Positions 6,654 through 13,389 of a stretch of DNA of 13,389 bases are shown piece after piece. The DNA lies in the NCBI GenBank assembly GCA_030024065.1, contig JASEIE010000074.1, positions 1-13,389 on the forward strand, in the 5' to 3' direction. Source of the stretch: Thermodesulfobacteriota bacterium (GTDB lineage Bacteria > Desulfobacterota > BSN033 > UBA1163). The notes below the pieces were generated by a model. The model worked only from the letters and a program-made list of their open reading frames with translations. It did no database searches and had not been told where the DNA came from. Position 1 is the stretch's first letter, and each line of letters begins with the position of its first letter. Made by a program: the position numbers and the translations under genes.

Positions 6654-6681
6654 TTGACTTTTTCACTAAACATGTTAATCT
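6654..6681 (+). promoter_or_regulatory. Possible sigma70-type promoter for CDP-alcohol transferase
   Basis: TTGACT (6654-6659) resembles a -35 box (5 of 6), and TAATCT (6676-6681) is a poor -10 box (3 of 6) after a 16-base spacer. Transcription would begin near 6688, about 50 bases before the start codon. The -10 match is weak, so this is tentative. Confidence 0.25.
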
Positions 6682-6706
6682 CATTGTTACCCTACGCCTT
6701 ATTTCT

Positions 6707-6731
6707 CCCCTCTGGAGGGAGAGGGGGGAGG
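6707..6731 (+). promoter_or_regulatory. Hairpin carrying the ribosome binding site of the CDP-alcohol transferase
   Basis: CCCCTC (6707-6712) pairs with GAGGGG (6721-6726) around TGGAGGGA. GGGGGGAGG (6723-6731), 10 bases before the ATG at 6742, is the evident ribosome binding site and overlaps the right arm. The sequence resembles a common CTCCCCTC/GAGGGGAG-type interspersed repeat. If it folds in mRNA, the binding site would be partly hidden. Confidence 0.4.
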
Positions 6732-6741
6732 CGTTCTCACT

Positions 6742-7428
6742 ATGCTCGGCAACAAGCTCGGACACCGACTCGATCCTTACCTCTATCGTTCCTTTGAAAA
6801 GATTTTCGGGGAACAGGGCAATCCCAATCTCTTCACCTTACTGGGATTCTTTGCCGCTCTCACCGCTTCATTTCTGATTCTAAAGGGATTCTGGTTTTTT
6901 GCCGGCCTGGCGATCATTCTATCAGGGATCTTTGATCTCCTCGATGGCGTGATCGCCAGAAAATTAGAGAAGGTGACGGTCTTTGGCAGTTTCTTCGATT
7001 CTGTAATGGATCGATATTCGGACCTTCTTTTCCTTTTAGCCCTTATCATCCATTATCTGAACAAAGGCAACTCCAGCCTGGTCATTTTGGTTTCGGTTGT
7101 CAGTATTGGAACGGCTCTTATCCCCTATGTTCGGGCAAAGGCAGAGACTATTCAGATTCCCTGCAATATCGGAATGATGGAAAGAGCCGAAAGAATCATC
7201 CTTCTCTCCTTGGGGCTCCTTCTTAATTGGATGGAGCCCATCCTCTGGGCCCTGGCCATCCTCACCCATTTCACCGTCCTTCAGAGAATTTATCATGTGT
7301 GGAGGCAGCTTCGTGTTAAAAATCCCCCCAACCCCCCTTTACGAAAGGGGGGAATGAGTGGATTTGATCATCTGATTTATTTCATTGAGAAAAACCCGGA
7401 CAAAATCCTCCTCTTTCACCTTTCTTAA
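6742..7428 (+). CDS. CDP-alcohol phosphatidyltransferase family protein
   Basis: An integral membrane enzyme of 228 residues. It carries the family motif D-x2-D-G-x2-A-R-x8-G-x3-D-x3-D, seen as DLLDGVIARK followed by FGSFFDSVMDRYSD; these aspartates bind metal and the CDP-activated lipid. Members make phospholipids or related phosphodiesters such as PG-phosphate, PS, inositol or archaeal-type lipids; the acceptor cannot be told from sequence. Several hydrophobic segments are visible (about residues 31-60, 88-105, 112-130, 152-190). The native protein probably ended near RIYHVWRQLR (about 195). Codons after that (KNPPNPPLRKGG...) come from the palindrome at 7321-7352 and then from the antisense strand of ispG, giving a 90-base convergent overlap with that gene. 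The ribosome binding site is GGGGGGAGG. Confidence 0.88.
   Translation: MLGNKLGHRLDPYLYRSFEKIFGEQGNPNLFTLLGFFAALTASFLILKGFWFFAGLAIILSGIFDLLDGVIARKLEKVTVFGSFFDSVMDRYSDLLFLLALIIHYLNKGNSSLVILVSVVSIGTALIPYVRAKAETIQIPCNIGMMERAERIILLSLGLLLNWMEPILWALAILTHFTVLQRIYHVWRQLRVKNPPNPPLRKGGMSGFDHLIYFIEKNPDKILLFHLS
7321..7352. repeat. GC-rich palindrome shared by two convergent gene ends
   Basis: CCCCCCTTT (7332-7340), loop ACG, AAAGGGGGG (7344-7352) is a perfect 9-base-pair hairpin, preceded by AATCCCCCCAA. This matches the AATCCCCC...CCCTTT...AAAGGGGG style of short repeats known from many genomes. It encodes NPPNPPLRKGG near the end of the CDP-alcohol transferase on the + strand and SPLS plus the TAA stop of ispG on the - strand. 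No T-run follows on the + strand; on the - strand the sequence after it is GGGGGGTTGGGGGG-like, also not a classical terminator. Confidence 0.8.
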
Positions 7429-8418
7429 AACTTTTCCCTTTTTGAAGAGCAACCCGGCCCCTTTCCCTCCGGCGATCCCGATATCCGCCTCTCTCGCCTC
7501 ACCAGGACCATTGACCACACATCCCATGATGGCAATGGTCATCGGAACCGTGATGTTCCGAACACCTCTTTCAACCTTCTTAACGATACGGGTGAGATCG
7601 ATTTCACAGCGGCCACAGGTGGGACAGGAGATAATCTCAACGCCACGCTTGCGTATCTTTAATGCCCTCAAAATTTCATAACCCACACAGACCTCTTCCA
7701 CGGGATCTCCGGTCAAAGAGACACGGATCGTATCTCCGATCCCCTCGCTGAGAAGAAGTCCGATCCCAATGGAGGATTTAACGATGGCTCCGGAGCCTCT
7801 TCCAGCCTCCGTGATCCCGAGATGGAGTGGGTAGTCCGATTTTTTAGAAAAGAGACGGTAGGCCTCAACCGTTCTCAAGACATCGGATGCCTTCAAAGAA
7901 ACCTTGATGAGATGGAAACCGAGGTCCTCCATCCATTCGATCGCCCGGAGCGCACTGAAAGCCATGGCTTCGGGTGTCGGTCCTCCAAAATGTTTCAATA
8001 CATCCTTCTCCAGAGAACCTGCATTCACTCCGATACGGATCGGGATGGAACGACTCTTCGCTTCGTTCACAATGGTCTTCAAACGGTTTCTTCCACCGAT
8101 ATTCCCTGGATTAATCCGGAGTCCATCTGCTCCGGATTCCATTGACCTCAGAGCCAGCCGGTAGTTGAAGTGGATATCCGCAATCAGGGGGATGTTAATC
8201 CTTTTTTTAATCTGAGCAATGGCCCGGGCCGCCTCCTCATCCGGAACAGCCACACGGATGATTTCGCAGCCTGCCGATTCAAGTCGTCGTATCTGATGGA
8301 CCGTCCTGCGAACATCCCTCGTATCGGTCTTGGTCATCGACTGGATAGAGATCGGAGCATCTCCTCCGATATTAACAGGGCCGATAGAAATCTGACGGGT
8401 TTTTCTGCGAGGAATCAT
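7339..8418 (-). CDS. ispG: 4-hydroxy-3-methylbut-2-en-1-yl diphosphate synthase IspG (GcpE)
   Basis: The iron-sulfur enzyme of the non-mevalonate (MEP) isoprenoid pathway that converts MEcPP to HMBPP. The 359-residue protein has the TIM-barrel start PVNIGGDAPISIQSMTKTDT, the ADIHFNYRLAL and RINPGNIG blocks, and the [4Fe-4S] ligands Cys265, Cys268, Cys300 and Glu307 (in CPTC and GCVVNGPGE). Their spacing equals that of the E. coli enzyme. The final residues (HSPLS) and the stop codon come from the hairpin at 7321-7352. The ATG at 8418 gives the family N-terminus (MIPRRKTRQISIG). No strong ribosome binding site precedes it: the leader consists almost wholly of the repeat at 8425-8490. It follows the RND pump gene by 62 bases on the same strand. 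Confidence 0.96.
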   Translation of the reverse strand: MIPRRKTRQISIGPVNIGGDAPISIQSMTKTDTRDVRRTVHQIRRLESAGCEIIRVAVPDEEAARAIAQIKKRINIPLIADIHFNYRLALRSMESGADGLRINPGNIGGRNRLKTIVNEAKSRSIPIRIGVNAGSLEKDVLKHFGGPTPEAMAFSALRAIEWMEDLGFHLIKVSLKASDVLRTVEAYRLFSKKSDYPLHLGITEAGRGSGAIVKSSIGIGLLLSEGIGDTIRVSLTGDPVEEVCVGYEILRALKIRKRGVEIISCPTCGRCEIDLTRIVKKVERGVRNITVPMTIAIMGCVVNGPGEAREADIGIAGGKGAGLLFKKGKVLRKVKEEDFVRVFLNEINQMIKSTHSPLS

Positions 8419-8424
8419 ATCTCG

Positions 8425-8490
8425 GTTCGGAGTTCGGGGTTTGGAGTTCGGAGACTTAAATTAAAAATCCGAACCCAAGTCTACGAACTC
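8425..8490. repeat. Imperfect palindrome between RND pump and ispG
   Basis: Repeated TTCGGAG/GTTCGGGG units at 8425-8452 face TCCGAACCC and CGAACTC at 8468-8490. GTTCGGA (8446-8452) pairs with TCCGAAC (8468-8474), and GAGTTCG can pair with CGAACTC (8484-8490). It fills the whole spacer. It supplies the last codons and the TAG stop of the pump gene (8481-8483) and ends 6 bases from the ispG start codon. Confidence 0.65.
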
Positions 8491-11400
8491 ACTCTCCTGG
8501 CGGCGCGCCAGTTTTCCACAATGAAATAGAGTGTTGGAATGAAGACCAGCGTGAGGAATGTTGAGACCGAAAGTCCTCCGATCACAGCAATGGCGAGGGA
8601 GGCATATGCCCCGGCTCCTTCCCCGAGTCCTAAGGCTATTGGAATCAGCCCAAAAATCGTTGCAAGAGAAGTCATGAGAATCGGTCTAAGACGTATCCTT
8701 CCAGCCCGGATAATCGCCTCTTTGAGTTCGATCCCTTCTTGACGAAGTCGGTTGATATAATCAACCAGAAGGATGGCATTGCTCACAACGATCCCAACCA
8801 TCATGATAATCCCGATGAAGGAGACCACACTCAGTGTGTTCCCGGTAACGAAAAGACCCCAGAGGACCCCAATGAAGCCCAGCGGGACTGAGAACATAAT
8901 CAAAAATGGATGGAGCAAAGAAGCAAATTGGGAGGCCAGTACCATATAGACCAGGAGAACGGCAAGGATCAGAGCAAAGGCAAGATTCCGAAATGCCTCT
9001 TTCTGTTCCAGACGAGCCCCCTTCAGTTGAACAGAGAAACCCTCCGGGATCTTCATCTGGAAAATCTTATCTTCGATTTCATAGGCGATAGAACCGAGGT
9101 CCCTACCGCTCGTATTGGCTATGACATGGACGATTCGTTGTTGATATTTTCGTTCCAATTGAACCGGCGAGGAAGTCCAAATGATCTCGGCCGCATTCTC
9201 TAAGGGGACCACTTTGCCACCCAGCGTCGGCACGGGCAAACGGTATAAATCCTCCAGCCCCTTCCGGTCCTCCTCGCGGAGTTGGACTCTGACCGTATGC
9301 TCCCGACCTGTCATTGGATCAACGTAGATGGCTGATTCATTCCCTTGAATGGCGTCCCTCACAATATCTGCCACCCGCGAGGTCGTTAGCCCCAGTGCGG
9401 CTGCGCGATCCTGACGGACCCTGACCTGATATTCCGGAAGACCTTCCTCACGGCCAATCTGGATGTCGGTCACCCCTCGAACTTCCCTGAGGATCTGGTC
9501 AACCTCTTTCGCCAAACGGCTCCCTGTTGCCAGATCATATCCGAGGATTTCCACATCGATCGGTTCGTCCGCACCGATATTCATCACCCTTGAAACAAGC
9601 CCGCCCGGATTAACAGAGATAATGACCCCGGGAATTTTCTTTACTTTTTCCCTTAAGGACCGGGCGATCACCTCTGAAGATCGTTCTCGGTCCACCTGAT
9701 CAACCAAGCTCAGAAAGGCGTTGCCCGTATGGGGCCCTGTGAACCTCCCTCCGAAAATTCCCCTCCCCCTTCCAGAACCCGCCCTGCTATTAAAAGACTT
9801 TAATTCAGGGACCTCTTCAAAAATAATCTCTTCCACCCTATCCCGCACCTTCTTCGTCTCCTCTAATGAGGAACCTACAGGCAGTCTCATCGACATCCTT
9901 ATCTGACCCTCATCAGAGGGGGGGAATAGTTCTGTACCGATAAACGGAATAAGGCAAAGGGAGATTAAGAAAATACCGACCACGCCCGAAATGACCGTCT
10001 TTCGATGGGTCAGGACATAATCGAGAATGTCCTGATAATGCTGATCGACCCATAGGAAAAAGGGCCGGGTCTTCTGGAAAATCCTATGGGTCCATGAAGG
10101 TCTTGCCGATTTTCTTTTGGGGCGGAGGAACTTGGCGGTCAGGACTGGTACAAGGGTGAGAGAATCGAAAAGGGAGGCGAGCAGCGAGAAACCAACGGTA
10201 TACGCCATCTGAATGAATAGGAGAGCGGCGATCCCTTTGACAAATGCAAAGGGAAGAAATACAACGATACTGGTGATGGTAGCGGCAATCACCGGTTTGC
10301 TCACTTCAGAGGCCCCTTTATAGGAAGCCTCTTCAGGAGCCTCACCCTGCTCGATATGGCGATTGACGTTCTCCAGGACGACGATGGCATCGTCTACCAA
10401 TCGGCCGACTCCCAGGGCCAGTCCTCCGAGTGTCATAATGTTCAGGGTAAACTTTCCAAAATAGAGAAGTGCAAAGGTAGCGATAATTGAGATGGGGATG
10501 GAATGAGCAATGATCAACGTGCTCGTACCGCTTCCGAGAAAGATGAGGACGATGACCACGGCCAGAAGGGCCCCTATCATCGCCTTATGCTGAAGGTTCT
10601 TAATCGATTTTCGAATGAATGTCGACTGGTCAAAGACGGCCTGTATGGATATCCCTTTCGGAAGTTCTTTTTGAATCTGAGGCAAGGCCTTCAGGACATT
10701 ATCGACCACGGAAACCGTATTGCCTCCGATCTGTTTCAGGATCCCGATGGTCACTCCCCTGATGCCGTTGACGTGCTCATCGGTCTGAGTGTCCTCAAAG
10801 CCATCAACGACCTTCCCGATATCCCTTAAACGGACAGGGACTCCGTTATGCTGCTGGACGACAATCTCCTCTAAATCCCTGACCTCCGGAGAACGGCCGA
10901 GGGTCCGAACACTGTAATCCTTCAGTTCTCCCTTAAGGCTCCCTCCGGGACGATCCATATGAGCGATCTTCACCGCCTGAGCCACCTTGTCAATAGCAAG
11001 GTTCATCCCTTCCAGTTTGGACCGGTCCAGTCTTACCTGGATTTCACGTACCTTCCCGCCGGAGACATTGGCTGAAGCGACCCCCTTCAGACTTTCCAAC
11101 CTCGGCGCAATATAGTCCTCCGCCAGTTCACGGAGACGAAATTCATCCATGGGGCCAGATACTGATAGGGTAAGGACAGAGATTTGGGAGGGATCGAATT
11201 TATAGATGACCGGCTGTTTGGCCTCATCAGGGAAACGATCCAGGATCTGGTTGAGACTTTGCTGGATGTCTGTGGAGGCAACGTCGAGATTGGTTCCCCA
11301 GTAGAATTCGACGAACACATTGGAAATACCGCCTCTCGATCGGGAAGAAACGTAACGGACATTTTGAATCCGGCTAACCCGTTTCTCAATAAGACGCGTG

Positions 11401-11588
11401 ACCGAGATCTCAATGTCTTCTGGGCTTGCCCCAGAATACTCCGTACTGATGGAGATAATGGGATAGGAAATGTCTGGAAAAAGATCGATGGCAAGATTGA
11501 AAAAGGCGATCATGCCAAGGAGGATGATCCCGATGGCCACCATGAACCGTGCCACGGGGTTCTTCAGTGAACCTCGAATGATATCCAT
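8481..11588 (-). CDS. RND efflux pump inner-membrane subunit (AcrB/HAE1-like)
   Basis: A 1035-residue proton-driven transporter of the AcrB/MexB superfamily, expected to work as a trimer in the inner membrane with the adaptor encoded upstream. The N-terminal segment RFMVAIGIILLGMIAFFNL is TM1, followed by the periplasmic porter loop, TM2-6 around residues 330-480, a second porter domain, and TM8-12 from about 865. The TM4 acidic pair D399-D400 is present in GRLVDDAIVVLENV. At the TM10 place of AcrB Lys940 there is Ser936 (VSNAILLVDY), as in some non-AcrB RND branches. The start at 11588 has AAGGAAG about 10 bases upstream and lies 6 bases after the adaptor stop. The C-terminus (VSS) runs into the repeat at 8425-8490. 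Substrate is unknown; HAE1-type drug or lipophile export is more likely than metal export. Confidence 0.93.
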   Translation of the reverse strand: MDIIRGSLKNPVARFMVAIGIILLGMIAFFNLAIDLFPDISYPIISISTEYSGASPEDIEISVTRLIEKRVSRIQNVRYVSSRSRGGISNVFVEFYWGTNLDVASTDIQQSLNQILDRFPDEAKQPVIYKFDPSQISVLTLSVSGPMDEFRLRELAEDYIAPRLESLKGVASANVSGGKVREIQVRLDRSKLEGMNLAIDKVAQAVKIAHMDRPGGSLKGELKDYSVRTLGRSPEVRDLEEIVVQQHNGVPVRLRDIGKVVDGFEDTQTDEHVNGIRGVTIGILKQIGGNTVSVVDNVLKALPQIQKELPKGISIQAVFDQSTFIRKSIKNLQHKAMIGALLAVVIVLIFLGSGTSTLIIAHSIPISIIATFALLYFGKFTLNIMTLGGLALGVGRLVDDAIVVLENVNRHIEQGEAPEEASYKGASEVSKPVIAATITSIVVFLPFAFVKGIAALLFIQMAYTVGFSLLASLFDSLTLVPVLTAKFLRPKRKSARPSWTHRIFQKTRPFFLWVDQHYQDILDYVLTHRKTVISGVVGIFLISLCLIPFIGTELFPPSDEGQIRMSMRLPVGSSLEETKKVRDRVEEIIFEEVPELKSFNSRAGSGRGRGIFGGRFTGPHTGNAFLSLVDQVDRERSSEVIARSLREKVKKIPGVIISVNPGGLVSRVMNIGADEPIDVEILGYDLATGSRLAKEVDQILREVRGVTDIQIGREEGLPEYQVRVRQDRAAALGLTTSRVADIVRDAIQGNESAIYVDPMTGREHTVRVQLREEDRKGLEDLYRLPVPTLGGKVVPLENAAEIIWTSSPVQLERKYQQRIVHVIANTSGRDLGSIAYEIEDKIFQMKIPEGFSVQLKGARLEQKEAFRNLAFALILAVLLVYMVLASQFASLLHPFLIMFSVPLGFIGVLWGLFVTGNTLSVVSFIGIIMMVGIVVSNAILLVDYINRLRQEGIELKEAIIRAGRIRLRPILMTSLATIFGLIPIALGLGEGAGAYASLAIAVIGGLSVSTFLTLVFIPTLYFIVENWRAARRVSS

Positions 11589-11594
11589 AAATAC

Positions 11595-13389
<1,795 letters not shown>

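Noticed and set aside
8170..8529. 119-codon open frame on the + strand over ispG and the repeat
   Set aside because: It is antisense to the well-conserved ispG and pump ends and resembles no protein family.
11184..11570. 128-codon open frame on the + strand inside the RND gene
   Set aside because: It is antisense to a strongly conserved pump region; it has no binding site or recognisable domain.

Overview
This window looks like part of a Gram-negative bacterial chromosome. Its gene content (long-form purC, a tripartite-type RND pump, an adenosylhomocysteinase ending in SWEQGT, rsmD next to coaD) and its many short palindromic intergenic repeats recall uncultured Desulfobacterota/Deltaproteobacteria-like genomes. 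That placement is inference from style, not from a marker gene. No plasmid, phage, transposase, rRNA, tRNA or CRISPR feature is visible.

Layout. From the left edge, on the + strand: the 3' part of a Mut7-C RNase/zinc-ribbon gene, rsmD (16S rRNA methyltransferase), coaD (coenzyme A synthesis), and a gene joining two HAD phosphatase domains. A PAC2-family gene follows on the - strand, convergent with the HAD gene. A 375-base divergent spacer separates it from a + strand alpha/beta hydrolase. Then come purC (-), a CDP-alcohol phosphatidyltransferase (+) and ispG (-), the last two converging and overlapping. The right third is a - strand run: an adenosylhomocysteinase gene (cut by the window edge), a periplasmic adaptor gene starting inside its stop codon (ATGA overlap), then an RND inner-membrane pump 6 bases later. 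ispG follows the pump after a repeat. No outer-membrane channel gene is present.

The genes are mostly housekeeping: nucleotide, CoA, isoprenoid, methyl-cycle and phospholipid metabolism, plus one efflux system. What stands out is the DNA between and inside them. At least seven palindromic sequences of several unrelated types sit in the left two thirds, nearly all at gene junctions. Several supply the last codons or stop codon of a gene (the Mut7-C gene, the CDP-alcohol phosphatidyltransferase, ispG and the RND pump) or the leader of the next one (rsmD, ispG, the CDP-alcohol phosphatidyltransferase).

The most striking case is a 99-base element with 14-base terminal inverted repeats inserted in frame inside the alpha/beta hydrolase. 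It adds 33 codons without a stop, and removing it restores a normal-looking hydrolase core. A shorter 71-base copy with the same ends and the same flanking TTTACC lies between coaD and the HAD gene. This resembles in principle the protein-embedded palindromic elements known from Rickettsia, and it is the best candidate here for something undescribed.
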